From: Chara braunii
Taxonomy: Eukaryota > Streptophyta > Charophyceae > Charales > Characeae
DNA length: 56,900 nucleotides
Assembly: GCA_003427395.1 (NCBI GenBank)
Contig: BFEA01000413.1
Coordinates: forward strand, 748,108 to 805,007
Reading direction: 5' to 3'
The translations under genes and the position numbers were made by a program. The first letter of the stretch is position 1, and the number at the start of each line of letters is the position of its first letter. The notes beneath the pieces were generated by a model, which had not been told where the DNA came from, made no database searches, and was given only the letters and a program-made list of their open reading frames with translations. This document shows positions 31,439 through 42,309 of this stretch, one piece after another.

Positions 31439-31687
31439 ATGGTCAAGGGAATAAAGTGTATGGAAGAGCAAGAGGATGAGTGCGGACTGGAAGACTTAGT
31501 AGAGGGGAAAGCAGTAATGAAAAGGGCGGCACAAAGGTGCGAGGGACAGGTACTAATCGTTGACATGCGATTTCACGCTGGTTTTACTGAATGGGCAAAC
31601 ATTTACTTTGTCTCGAAAAGTTTTGATTTACCTTTCATTCTGGAGCCCTTCGTGACTTCCTGGTCCGTATCCCCAGTGAAAGCGTGA
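31439..31687 (+). CDS. LTR ORF 5, 3' copy
   Basis: Starts ATGGTCAAGG and is intact for 82 codons. Few replacements relative to 8900-9148. Possible distant module C relative. Confidence 0.35.
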   Translation: MVKGIKCMEEQEDECGLEDLVEGKAVMKRAAQRCEGQVLIVDMRFHAGFTEWANIYFVSKSFDLPFILEPFVTSWSVSPVKA

Positions 31688-32293
31688 GGTCTAAGAGCAC
31701 TGCTTCAGTTCATGATTAAGGAAGTCGTTCTACTGACTAATTGAGTGGATCTTGTAATAACGATTAGTCAAGTCATACGCAATTGTCTCAACGATTGAAA
31801 TTGACTCGTATTGCTGTATTATATCGAGGGGTCTTAATAGAACACGGTCTGAGTGTAATTTGCATCGGCTCGGAGGACAAGGCAGTGGTTGATCTAATCA
31901 TAGTCACTTACTTCGTTTGTATTTGTTGCCACTGATTGGTCCATTAATGGGCTAACTTTGGGGAGGGGGAGAGTGAAATTTGATGGAACATCAAGTCAGG
32001 TTGGTAGACTGCTACAGTACCTAAATGGACAAAAGAGTAATAACCACGCGATAAGACTTCTGAGTGATTTTATATGGAAAACATCTCCGCTCTTTAACTG
32101 TTTATCACTTGCTTTAGGTTGTTCTTGACCCTCCCTGGGACTTGAGGTCTGTCATAGCGAGAGGAATTGTGGTTAATTATTCGTCTGGGCCTCACGCCTC
32201 GTGCGCAGTCGCAGAGACGTGATCAACCTTGAGTCAATTAAGTGAGGTCAGGAGGCACGAGGCTGCTTGAGCGATAGACGCTCTTGCTAGAAC

Positions 32294-32803
32294 TTGAGTC
32301 TTGTGTCTGAGAAGGAAAAGGTCTGTGTGTTCGCGCTCTCTATCAGTCGTCGACTAAGAATTTTAGAGGAGACCTTTTTTTATGACGCGTGTCTGAAAAC
32401 GAGTTTTTCCGCAGCAATTGATTCCGTCAAGATGACCAATACTCAATTGGTAACGCCTAAAGAAGTAGTTTACGCACCTGGTCACGGAGAGAAAAAGAAA
32501 ACTGATAACTGGTCGGAGTTAGCAAGTTAACTGGGGAAGCATTACTGTCCAGTTTCTTGCTAGCTTCGACTGGATATATCAGATAAAAGATCAGTAGTGG
32601 ATAGCCCGAACACAGGTTTCTGGAGACAGCTACCGAAAAGAAAACATCTCTCAGGCCCTGATAGATGGCTCGATGGGCAGCAAAATGCGAGTCTTGGAAA
32701 AGGTCGCCTTCTTACTGGCTATATTCCTCTTAGATGGAGATTAATATGGTGTCAACTTAATCACCTTTCTTTAATTTCTACCCGAAGTTATGCGAAAGCT
32801 TAA
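32294..32803 (+). CDS. LTR ORFs 6 and 7, 3' copies
   Basis: ORF 6 (32294-32530) and ORF 7 (32597-32803) repeat those at 9755 and 10058. ORF 6 is N-free here. No domain is recognised in either, and both may be chance frames. Confidence 0.2.
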
Positions 32804-33933
32804 AATGAGTCACGCGAGTACTATAACCCTTTTGCACGATACTCTAGACTCTGATATGCTGGTTCATGATCCCCCATTATAAGTTTCCCCCGGATGGTTA
32901 GCAGGTTATAACTAAGATCGTTCATCCTATATACACTTTACTGTTGCGTTCATGCGTGTTATCCTCCTGTGAAGTCCCTTCAAAAGTGGATAACCCGCAT
33001 ACAGACAAAATTGAGTGTATGAACTTATTGTTCTCTCTTGAAGATGTAGTGAGGTGAGGTCGAGCAAGCATTTACTCAGTTTTAATGCATAAGGCAAACG
33101 AGGGCTCCTTGTTAAAAGAGATGGTTGGGTCTTGTTTTTCGTCTAACGATGATCGTTGATTGCTCTCAACCAGAACTCCTGGGGTAACTTGAATGGCTCA
33201 ATCAAAAGGGTTCTCCAGTCTTGGACCCTTCTGAGTGGTATTTCGCCTCCTATTTTAGATAAAAGGGGGATCAGTATCAGGTGGAAGAAGGGGGCGGTCC
33301 CACTTACTTTTATCCAATTTTGAGATTGCGGCAAGAATAATGGTTTGCAGGCTATGTAGAACTAAATCTCAAGAGAAGAGATATTTGTAATCTCCTACAG
33401 GCCTTATCGGGATACTATTGAGGGTGCTATCCATTTTCACAGACTCAGTTGTGATAATTGAGTAAATAGTAAAGCCATCGATGATCGTTAGCTAGTCTAC
33501 TCCTCGAGTTACCGCACCCGGAGTGAATGGTTGAGAGAAGTGCATCCGGAGATAGAGGGTAGAAGTAATAAGCAGCGTATATCAACGATATAACTTTAAA
33601 TAATCGAACATCAACAGAGGGTATGTCTGTGAATACTTCCCTGCCTTCTCCCTCAAGGTGGCAACAATTTTCTGCAATTCATCCGCAAAGGAGCGGAATT
33701 GTGTCTGAGAACAGGGTGAACCCCAAGATTAACGATCAGAATGAGAAACTCCACGATCCCTTCTTGACTACTATCGAGCCTACGATGTAACTAGAATCTC
33801 TTCAAAATTATTGGAAAAGTTCTGATCACGGTATTACGCTCGGATCAATCACTCTCCTACTAAAGACCTGAGATCCACCCTTCGTCAAGGGTAACCTGCG
33901 ACCAATTGACACCTCTGACTCAGGACATAGTGA

Positions 33934-34269
33934 TTGCATAAACTGAGCTCCAGTGAGACCCCTGTTCGAGAGCAGTTTAATTTTCAGGGGTGGGGAGATT
34001 ACCTAACACCCCAAGAGCATTTGTCTTGGGCACAGACTCATATGAGCATTCGACAGTCAGCTGCCACTTCAGGGATTAACCATCAATACAACAATCGGTC
34101 CGACAATCAGACCAATCAAACAATCAACAGATCAGCAAGTAACAGGAAAAGTGATCTGAGAAGCAATCTGACTAGTAGCCAAGCAGGCAGTCAAGCAGTC
34201 AATCACAGCAATCAAACAGTGATTAGCAGTATTCAAACCACAATCAATAGCAGTCCAAGCAGCGAATGA
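33934..34269 (+). CDS. LTR ORF 9, 3' copy, Asn/Gln/Ser-rich
   Basis: Same 111 codons as 11395-11730, with the same repetitive tail and non-ATG start. Product unknown. Confidence 0.25.
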   Translation: MHKLSSSETPVREQFNFQGWGDYLTPQEHLSWAQTHMSIRQSAATSGINHQYNNRSDNQTNQTINRSASNRKSDLRSNLTSSQAGSQAVNHSNQTVISSIQTTINSSPSSE

Positions 34270-34675
34270 ACATCAGTTCAGATCGCAACCAAACACAGAC
34301 TTTGTACCCGAACAGTACTCGGGAGACAGCGATCAGATGCAAACGATCTGCAGCCAGACCAGCATTCAAATCAGTGGTTAGACCAGCAATCAAAACAGTC
34401 ATCGGATCACTTTCAGCCCAACACTCAAACTGAAAGTTCAAAGAATAAGTCGGCAGCATTTCAAAAAGCGTTCTGCCAGCGCCTGACGGCAGTATCAAAC
34501 AAGTAATTAGTAGTGCTCAAAGCAAGCAATCACCTATCAAACAGACAATCTAGCCAGCAGCAGTCAGGGAACTATCAAACATTGTCAGATTGGCACCCAA
34601 GTTACTTCATATCTATGGTTGTCTGTTTAGAATTCAGGATTCGCTGCTATGTGATCTGCGTGCCCGGGGTGAAAC

Positions 34676-34921
34676 ATGAAGGACGATGAGATTCTAGTGG
34701 TGAGGAGCACGCTAATCAAAGAAAAAAAAGAGGGATGGGAGAAAGAAGCGATCAGAGACATGGAAGTCAACATACAAGTGCAGAGGGAGTATGCAGTAGG
34801 AATTGCAGGCGAGAAGAAGTACATCGAGTACGTAATTTATTTTTGTGGGCCTGACAGCAAGCTGCACAACACCAGTTCCATGATAGAGAGTGTGGAACAG
34901 GCCAGGGCAAAGCTCGGGTGA
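34676..34921 (+). CDS. Module C gene in 3' LTR, intact
   Basis: 81 codons from ATGAAGGACGATG to TGA. This is the unbroken copy of 12137-12382, with TAC in place of TAA. It is the best representative of module C in the LTR: EILVVRSTLIKEKKEG, REYAVGIAGEKKYIEYVI, then SVEQARAKLG. It precedes the two A+B genes by about 165 bp. Function unknown. Confidence 0.55.
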   Translation: MKDDEILVVRSTLIKEKKEGWEKEAIRDMEVNIQVQREYAVGIAGEKKYIEYVIYFCGPDSKLHNTSSMIESVEQARAKLG

Positions 34922-35085
34922 GCTTAGCAACGCCTGAAACTGCTGCTTCAAAATCAGTTCAGCAATCAGTTCAGGAATCAATTCAGTAATCAGTTCAGTA
35001 ATCAGTCGGCAATCAGTTTAGCAATTAGTTCATCAATCAGCAAATAAATCAGCAGACAACCAGCAAGCAACGGTCATCATCACAC

Positions 35086-35700
35086 ATGAGTGCACCTCAT
35101 TTCTATTCGGTCTGTGACTCGATACTAACCAGCCTTAATCGAATCTCTCTCAAGGAGGCTGTTCGGTACCGATATGTCAGTGTAGTTTGTTTCAAGAGAG
35201 AGGACTTGTCAGTCTTCGTTGTGCTCACCAGCTTTGCGGGGGACACTATCCATGACCTGAGACCCTACATGAAGGTAGGTAAGGAGGATCATGAGCATTT
35301 TGACTCAGTCAGGATCCTTCAATCAACTATCTCGGTCGAAGGGAGCGTGAGTTCGATGAGAGAGGAGACACACTGATCTGTAGTTTTGGACCAAAGCTCT
35401 ACTCGGACTACCCCAAGTCTCCAGTGCCTTCCCTACTCATTGATGGGACCAGCTGGAGAGACCTGGTTGAATTGGCAACGAGGTACATTTCACCCTCTTT
35501 GACTGGTCACGAGGTCCTCACAGAACGTCAGCCCGCACGGTGGGACGAGTTTTGTTTCATGGTTGACTATCGGATTATGTGTGAGGGATGAGACTGTTTC
35601 AGGTTTGTCGGATACAGGTGGCTTTATGGTCCAATGCCGCGCCCTCTGAGAACACGCAGACATGAGCAAAGGCGGAGGAGAGGGGCAACGGTAAGAGAGT
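35086..35700 (+). pseudogene. A+B family gene 1 in 3' LTR, frameshifted
   Basis: No difference from 12547-13161 that I can see, including the frameshift between modules and the TGA in module B. Shared lesions mean the gene was already broken in the parental RNA, or that the LTRs were homogenised afterwards. Confidence 0.6.
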
Positions 35701-35767
35701 GAATAAGAGGGTCTAGAGGTGATGATCCAACAAGCAGGCCAGCAATGATTAGCAGTCATTTGAGCAC

Positions 35768-36344
35768 ATGACAGAGATCAAGCCCATCACGATTGACCAG
35801 TTGGTCCTAGACAAACTAAATTGGTTGTCCTCAAGAGAGAGTTTTCCTTACAGGTATATCAGGATTGATGGTTTCAAGCAGGAAGAACTGTCAATCTTCG
35901 TTGCTCTCACTGAGTTCGCAAAAGGTACAATCAGAGATTTGAAGGTTGGCTTATAGTTTTAGCCCCAAGCTTTTCACCGACTACCCCAAACCTTCAGTCC
36001 CCTACTATCTCACAGACAGATCATACTGGGGAGACCTAGTGGAATTGGCCAAGAGGTATATTTCTCCTGCAGCAGTCGACTACGAGGCACTGACAGAGCC
36101 TTCTGAGTTTCCTCATCTCAGACGAGGTATTTTCTCACAGCCGTATCTTCCCTCTGCATGGGAGAAATTTTGTATCTTTCTGGACCTACACATGAATCAT
36201 GGATGTGATTCTTTGAAGGTAGCGAGTTTCAGGTGGCGTTTCATTGAAAAGCCTCAGCCTCAGGAGGTGCAGAGACGTGACCAAAAGCACGAGAGACAGC
36301 TAGTCAAACGAGAACCAGATAGAGATATTCAGAGGGATGAATGA
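35768..36344 (+). pseudogene. A+B family gene 2 in 3' LTR, internal deletion
   Basis: Module A is open to 35956. A 107-bp deletion removes the A-B linker, shifts the frame and removes the TGA found in the 5' copy. Module B is open from about 35946 to 36344 with scattered replacements. Confidence 0.6.
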
Positions 36345-36796
36345 GGACTCTTGACTAGTACTGGTCACGCTCCATTCATGTGTACTTTCTGAGATTATTA
36401 TGAGTTCTCATTCTTCCCTCACTTGACCTTGTCTTTGCCGGAGTCAGTCAGTCTTGGTTTGTATTGTCATTTGTTGATGATTGCTCTTTATTGATGATTG
36501 AGTCGCAGTTCTCAAAACTAGAAAATTGGCAAATCTATGCATGCATGACACATCAGACCTTGTGATTATTATTTGCATGATTTATTGTTGTTCCGGATCA
36601 TAATCAAAAATTCCTAAGTCCGGGGTCCGGCGAAGATCGTAATTGAAGGGTCTCGCTCGAAGCCGGCCGCACACAACAGGAAGGGATTTTGCTTTAATTA
36701 ATTTATTTTATATATTGCAAATACTAAACAAATCCTGCGCGACAGACTGTTGGCTTTCTGGTTGCCCGAAGGGGCTCAACTGGGAAAAGTGCGACA

Positions 36797-36800
36797 CCGT
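36797..36800. repeat. Target-site duplication CCGT, right
   Basis: Directly follows the 3' LTR end. Matches 5421-5424. Confidence 0.7.
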
Positions 36801-38960
36801 GCGTGTGTGAGACCAGGATCTAATTACCGTGCGTCGTTCCAGACGTGCATTTTCAAGTTGATCCAATTACAGCATGCCGCTCCGGACGTGCATCTTGATC
36901 CAATTGTCGTGCACCCCTTTCCGTGTGTGATTGGTGGGGGCTTGATTAACTCTCCTGTGCGTGCGTTCGTAGTGAGTGTGAACCCGCAGCGTGACGAAGG
37001 TGTGCCTGGTTCTGAGCACCTCTGGCACTTCCCCCCCGGCAATCCCGCGCAGTGGCATTTGGTCCCGCACTACTAGCTATATCCCCCGAACAACTCGACG
37101 ACCCCGCGAATAGATGACACGTCCTCGTGTGCGGCTGCCCTCTTTTTGCGCGCAGCTTAATTGGTCTGCTCGACTTTGTTAATTCCACAGAACGCTTGGA
37201 GATGCTCGCACAGATAGATCCAATCCGCACGCAGCTTGCTGGTTCCCCGCACAGGTAGATCGAGCTCGTGCACAGTGTTGTTTGGCCTGCGCAGGTAGTT
37301 CGAGCGCCGCACAGCTAATCTCCCACGTTCTCGTATAAGTGCAGGCTGCTTTCCCCGCATGGCTTGCATGCGGTTCGATTCCCATGGGTACGAAAACTGT
37401 TGTTTCACTGATCAGTTCTTGCGAACTGTGCGTGTGCTGGGTCTCCCAGCTTTCCCCGTCCCCGTTTAAGTGCGCGAATCACTTGATTCAACTTGATTGG
37501 ACAGTGCCCAATATCTTCTCCCTGGTAAACGCCTCCTTTGCTCGCAGGAAGATCGCCATGGCACATCAAACTTCGAGCTTGATTGCCGACTTATGACAGT
37601 AGGAGCACGCCCTTATCGTGTTTACCTCGCATGCTAAATCTTGTTCACCGGAGTGATCCCTCGAGGAAATGTCGCCCAGTGTCATAAGAACCGGACAGCT
37701 AACCGTGCTTCCGTTGATGCTTCCCTCCTTCGTGATCCATCCGTGTATAAGCAAGTTCGCTGGTGAGACACAGTCTTCGTATGTCGTGCATCGATCGAGA
37801 TTCAGTCCCCGGTTCGCTGGCGTGCGTTGTTGTGTTCTTGTTTGGTGTGTGCACTGCTTGATTGATGCCCCTTCGATGGGGCAATGTACGCTTTAAGTGA
37901 TTTTACTCCTTGATTAGTTCACTCATGACTCGTGCTCTTTTGGTGCACGAAGTACCTTTTTGTCGGTACGTACACTGGATCAGCCTAAGTCCCCAATGCG
38001 TGATTAGTTTGCTAATTGATCCTCTCGGTCGTGCGTAGTTCGTGCCTTTACCCTCTAGTGCCTAGTCAGGAGCCCGAGAGAGCTAGCACACACCCGTGTG
38101 CCAGCCTTTCCGGTCCTTTCCCCCCCATCCCCAAGAATGGGCCCAGTTCATCTTAAGTACTTTGCTGGGCCCAGCGGCACCAGCCTCCAGCCCACCAGTA
38201 CCACCAAGGGTCGGGCGTGCTGTCAAGAAGATTGCAGCGCCGTGGTACCGGGCCTAGTCCCAAGGCTGTTTCGTGCCACGAAGCAGGCCGCACCATCGGG
38301 AGCGTGCAGCGGCCTGGTACTGAACCTATCCCGAGCTTGGTCTTTTTTTTCGAAAAATCCGATTATTCTCAATCTTTGATTGACAATCACTTAACAATTA
38401 AATAAGAATCCCTCTCACCGGTCTTCGTCTGATTCGTAGTCCTGTTTAATCAGGTCACATTCGTCATTTTTTTAATCTGATAATTGATACATGTCCCAGC
38501 GCCCATTAAAGGTCGGAAGCTTGTTCACTCTGTAATTCTCGTCCAGTCAACTATCATACCGCTGAGCATTGACATATCAAATTTTCTCTGTTAATAGTGG
38601 CTTCCTCGCTTGGCCCCACTTGAACCTTTGGCGTAGCACCTTTTTTTGTCGAGCTTGGTTCGTGATCGCGTACTCACGGACAAGTATGACCCATTTTTCA
38701 ATCGAACATAAGCGAGCGTCAATCTCTCTTTTTCTCGGTCCCCTTCAATTGTTTTCGACAACTTTTCGATGAGCCGTTAGTATTCCAATTTACTTACGCG
38801 TCTCACCTTTCTCACGCCCAATAATAAATTTAACATTCCCAGCTCCAATTAGGAACTTCAATGCGACCAAATACACTCAAGGATTGAATTTTAGCTCTCA
38901 GTCCTCGTCCTTTCAGAGGAAGTAAAGGGCAGTGATAGGCTTGAGCCACCTGACACCGAC
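36801..38960. other. Right target flank, no gene recognised
   Basis: A short tandem of about 45 bp (GACGTGCAT and TTGATCCAATT) lies at 36830-36920. The rest holds only short ORFs without known motifs. Confidence 0.4.
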
Positions 38961-38971
38961 CACCAGCTTGA

Positions 38972-39083
38972 GTGGAACGGAGTAGAAGCGTTGTGGAGGC
39001 GTGGGAAAAGTTTTAACGCGCCTACTTACGATGTAATTTGTTCCTCGAGAATAAAACTCCAGATTGCATTGTTTTACTATCTC
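38972..39083 (+). repeat. Dispersed repeat R, left copy
   Basis: Shares GTGGAACGGAGTAGAAG, then CGCGCCTACTTACGATGTAA, then CCTCGAGAATAAA and TTGTTTTACTATCTCT with 49765-49918, in the same orientation 10.8 kb away. GAATAAA could be a polyadenylation signal, as in an LTR or gene 3' end. Confidence 0.65.
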
Positions 39084-39449
39084 TAGTAGTGAGCCAGAGG
39101 AACAACCTTGCAATTAAGCTTGGAAACACTCCTTTGGTGCCATCTATGGTATGACATGATGAGATCAGTAAGCTGACTATTCACATATCCGCATTAGACG
39201 TGCATTTTCGAAGTCATTATAATTTTGTTCATTGGATATTTAATACCATTCCTATTAATTTACTTATTTATTTACGTGAAGAAGGTAGATACTTACCTGT
39301 CTATGACGTGGAGCTGAGGCGACTCAAGGGGTGGAACTGCCGGAAGATATAGAGGGAGTGTTGAAGTAATAGCGTCTAGATACGACACGAACACATGGTT
39401 CGAAAAAGGGCGAGGTAGAGGAAGGAGGTCATGGTGCAGGCGATACTGG

Positions 39450-40275
39450 ATGGAGGTGCCAATGGGAATGCAAACATCACCACCACCGATCTTCCCAGTT
39501 GCTGCGCAGGCCACCAACTCACAAGTTGCGACTCCGACATCAGTAGTTCCGGGAATGGACCCTCTAATGATGCGGCCGATGACGCTTCCTGCTCCAGTAT
39601 CATACTACCATTCATCTACTATCAGTCACCATATGGCTGGCAGAGAGGACGAAAACAATCAGGCGCCCCACGACCTCCTTGCCCTAACCAGGCCAGTGAG
39701 TATGGTTCACTAGGAAACACTCGAAGTTCATAGAGAAATGGAAGGCGCGCGACTTGAGTGAAGAAGGCAGTAAGAGCGAGAAAGGGGCATCGAGCGACGG
39801 CAACAATAACAAAGGAGGGAAGAAAAACAAAGTCAGTAGTGAGATGGAGAGTAGTGAAGATCGAATAAAATCATGGATTTCTAGTACTTTCGGAATATCA
39901 TTTAAGAAGATATCCGAAAATTTGGATGAAATTGAAGTTAAGTCGAAAGGGAAAGAGAAGATGGAAGAATCTGATGATGGAGGAGAGAAGAAGGAGATGG
40001 GGAGCAACGAAAAACGAAAAAGGATCGTACACTCACCGACACAAAGCAAGGCGAAGGTGCGATCATGGACCAAAACAACGGGTGGAGCGGTTACAATGCG
40101 GTAGCCAAGGATCACAATCTCCTCACATGACGAAGACACGAAAGCGAAGATTCGAACGAACTGCGACATTGATGTCAAACATGAACTCCCAACGAACGGG
40201 GGTGACCAGAAGCTTGATGAGATACTCACTCACCTGGGAGTCCTTGCCGGGAAGTACAAGGAGGATAAGAAATGA
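39450..40275 (+). pseudogene. Pseudogene of a charged coiled-coil-like protein
   Basis: One frame runs from ATG 39450 to 39713 (Met/Pro/Thr-rich). Another runs from about 39700 to 40275 with only a TAG near 40102. The second part reads FTRKHSKFIEKWKARDLSEE, a Ser/Lys/Glu-rich domain, then QKLDEILTHLGVLAGKYKED at the end. The composition suggests a Gag-like or accessory protein of a transposable element, but I recognise no family. The C-terminal segment is duplicated downstream. Confidence 0.45.
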
Positions 40276-40451
40276 TGAAATGTAATACAAGAGAAAAAAA
40301 ATGAGGGAGGGAGCATGCAAGAGAGGACGAGAAGCTTGACGAGATACTCACTCTCCTGAGAACCCTTGTCGGGAAGTACAACGAGGATAAGAAAGGATGG
40401 AATGTAATACAAGAGAAAAAAATGAGGGAGGGAGCATGCGAGAAAGGAAAG
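40208..40451 (+). repeat. 122-bp direct tandem duplication
   Basis: Units 40208-40329 and 40330-40451 both start AGAAGCTTGA and end in GGAGGGAGCATGC followed by GAGA/GAAA. The second unit still encodes a KLDEILTLLRTLVGKYNED-like segment. Confidence 0.85.
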
Positions 40452-40576
40452 TAAAGGAAAGGGAAGGTGAGTTTGAGAAGAGAAGCCGAAGAGAAATTGG
40501 AAGGGAAAAACACAACCACCGATTGTGAAGAACAGACCAAAAAGCGGGAGGGAGATGTAATCGAGTACATGAACAT

Positions 40577-40618
40577 GCTGTCGGGACAGAAACCCCTGTA
40601 AGGGTTTCTGCCCGAGTT
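40577..40618. repeat. Hairpin GGGACAGAAACCC / GGGTTTCTGCCCG
   Basis: A near-perfect 12-bp stem starting TGTCGGGA. The start TGTCGGGA with a CCCGAG partner also occurs at 49737, so this could be an LTR tip of another element. Confidence 0.6.
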
Positions 40619-41173
40619 TATCAAGGTCAGTCGCTGTCGGATTTTTTTATGGGAGTGAGGAACTGGTTGAGATTGACGTTGTCAAAAGTTGTTCAGACCA
40701 ACCCTATAACTGAGAAACTTAAAGCCTGACGTCGTTGATGTATGACGTCGTTGACATGGGACGTCGTTGACATGTGACGACAACGGCGTCCGTTCGAGAC
40801 AGCGGGAGTCGGCGGTATGGCCTGTCGTCCGCGGGTCTCGACATGGCCGCAGGGGTGCGCGGTCGTAGAAAGTCTGAGACTAGACTTATTCTACCTAAAA
40901 GATGTCGCGCGGCTTAGCAGCCGCGCAATTCAGGGCCTAAGTAGGCTAAAAAGGAGGGATGCGCAGGGTATAGGGCTACGGTGCGAGAGGAATAGCAAGG
41001 TTTTTTTTCCTTTTTTTTGGACCGCCGGGTTAACCTCGAGCCAGGGTGAGGCCAGCAGGCCTTTACCGAGGCCTACCCGATGGGCGGGCCCGGAGTGGTG
41101 GATGGGCAGCCATCCATAGGGAAGAAGCGGGCAGGCAAAGCCTGCAAGGTCACGGTATGGGGGAAACCTGACT

Positions 41174-41193
41174 NNGNGAGNTCTTCACNTAGN
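41174..41193. other. Cluster of ambiguous bases
   Basis: Six Ns in 20 bp in a GC-rich, repeat-like region. Confidence 0.9.
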
Positions 41194-41350
41194 CGAGCTG
41201 CTCCTGTCATTATCATGATAGGAGCTAGCCCAGTAGGTTACCGCAGAGGACTCTTACCTATCTGGTACCGGGATCAAGCTTGGCTGCAAGCATCTTACCG
41301 GGCTAGCTCCTTTTGGAGCAGCCCAAGGCAGTTGGGCGCGGCCAATCTCG

Positions 41351-41377
41351 GCCGCGCGATCCTCAAGATCGCGCGGC
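41351..41377. repeat. 11-bp perfect GC-rich hairpin
   Basis: GCCGCGCGATC and GATCGCGCGGC around CTCAA. It lies just upstream of a U6 fragment. Confidence 0.85.
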
Positions 41378-41402
41378 TGAGATCTACCGCGCCCAGATCA
41401 AA

Positions 41403-41455
41403 GTGGCTCCCGCGCAAGGATGACACACATAAATCGAGAAAAGGCCAAAATTTTT
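41403..41455 (+). pseudogene. U6 snRNA 3' fragment (copy 1)
   Basis: GCGCAAGGATGACACACATA, then AATCGAGAAAAGG and CCAAAATTTTT match the 3' half of U6 with a few changes. It starts within the GGCCCCTGC region and lacks the 5' half, so it is a truncated retrocopy or part of a chimeric retroelement. Confidence 0.85.
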
Positions 41456-41558
41456 CTTTTTTTGGTCTCGGATGGGGTCGAACTTGGGTCTGTAATTCGA
41501 CAGATCGTGTTAGGGGGGGCCACACGATGTGACCACTGACGTGGCCGTTGGCATAGCC

Positions 41559-41585
<27 letters not shown>
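41559..41585. repeat. Poly-A tract
   Basis: 27 A downstream of the U6 fragment. Possibly the tail of a U6-containing retrocopy. Confidence 0.9.
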
Positions 41586-41589
<4 letters not shown>

Positions 41590-41604
41590 GAAAACAGTCT
41601 TTGC

Positions 41605-41722
41605 AGACTGTGTGGGAGCACAAAGGCTCCCACTTCGTCTTGGAGACTGTGTGGGAGCACAAAGACTCCCACTTCGTTTTGGACAGATGATTGTGGCCGC
41701 GAGATCTTGAAATCTCGCGGCC
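41605..41722. repeat. 39-bp tandem dimer and 11-bp hairpin
   Basis: Units 41605-41643 and 41644-41682 each contain TGGGAGCACAAAG then CTCCCA, itself a small stem. Directly after, GGCCGCGAGAT (41695-41705) pairs with ATCTCGCGGCC (41712-41722). Confidence 0.8.
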
Positions 41723-42059
41723 CACAGTTCACACACGGAAATCAAGAGGGGGTTGGAGTTGAGTGGAGAGTAAGAGAGAAAGAGAAATGGGAGGATGGGG
41801 AGAGGAGGACCTGCTCCTCCCGACCTGCCAGCTGCCTCCCCGTTGTTAGGGGGGGTAAGAAGAGAAAAGAAAAGAAAAGAAGAAAAAGAAAAGAAAAAGA
41901 AAACGAAAAAACGGGATCTGAGTTTTTCTAAGAAGCTGTATTATTCAGTTTGCGCCACTATTTTTTTGGTGGCGCAAAATAATTTTGTTGACCTTGATGT
42001 TTTGTCTGTAGGTAGTCAGGCCCGTACGCCATGTGCATGAATGTTTTTAGATTTTTTTA

Positions 42060-42250
42060 TCTAGCGAATATTTTTCTAAAATTATTCAAAGTCGGGGTAC
42101 TTTTTGCACCCCGCTTTGAGGCTGTCGGGATTTGAACTCGTAAATTTTCACGAGTTCTTTCCCTACCTCTCCCAATCTGACAACTGCCATCCCCATTTTC
42201 AGGGGAGGGCAGGGGAGAAAAGAAAAGAAGAAGAGAAAAGAAGAAGGGGG
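42060..42250 (-). mobile_element. tRNA-derived SINE-like element
   Basis: On the minus strand a B-box-like GAGTTCAAATCCCGACAGCC follows a TGTCAGATTGGGAGAGG A-box-like segment at tRNA spacing. A related flank, CTGCCAGCTGCC...CCCCGTT with an AGAAAAGAAAAGAA tract, recurs at 41815-41890. The acceptor stem is absent, so it is not a functional tRNA. Confidence 0.5.
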
Positions 42251-42309
42251 GGGGACTGAGGCAAAACGAGGCTGCTAGAGCAGCAACAAAAATAAAAGAA
42301 ATAACGTAC

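Larger units (their letters stand above)
5425..36796 (+). mobile_element. Giant Ty3/gypsy-type LTR retrotransposon, 31.4 kb
   Basis: Two long direct repeats enclose a primer-binding site and gag-protease-RT-RNase H-integrase in that order on the + strand. Domain order with integrase last places it in Ty3/gypsy (Metaviridae). The integrase C-terminus has a GPY/F-like motif and no visible chromodomain. A tRNA-Asp primer is known from plant non-chromoviral gypsy lineages such as Athila. Typical LTRs are 0.1-5 kb, so 9 kb is exceptional. Additional genes sit in the LTRs and upstream of gag. The polyprotein is broken and the integrase is catalytically dead, so this copy is defective. The size includes a nested hAT-like element and a gap of unknown true length. 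Confidence 0.9.
27960..36796 (+). repeat. 3' LTR, 8837 bp
   Basis: Same TGTCG and CGACA tips as the 5' LTR. It lacks the second 186-bp unit and has a 107-bp deletion at about 35944 within A+B gene 2. It has only one N (28700), at the position equivalent to the N at 6160. Divergence from the 5' LTR is patchy: about 15 differences in the first 340 bp, many in the 7.8-8.7 kb equivalent, and none that I see over more than 1 kb around 32560-33720. Confidence 0.92.

Noticed and set aside
5425-36796. Plain segmental or assembly duplication instead of LTRs
   Set aside because: The repeats end exactly at TG...CA tips, the CCGT duplication sits outside, and a primer site follows the left copy. Together these fit LTRs better than a random duplication, though long reads are needed for proof.
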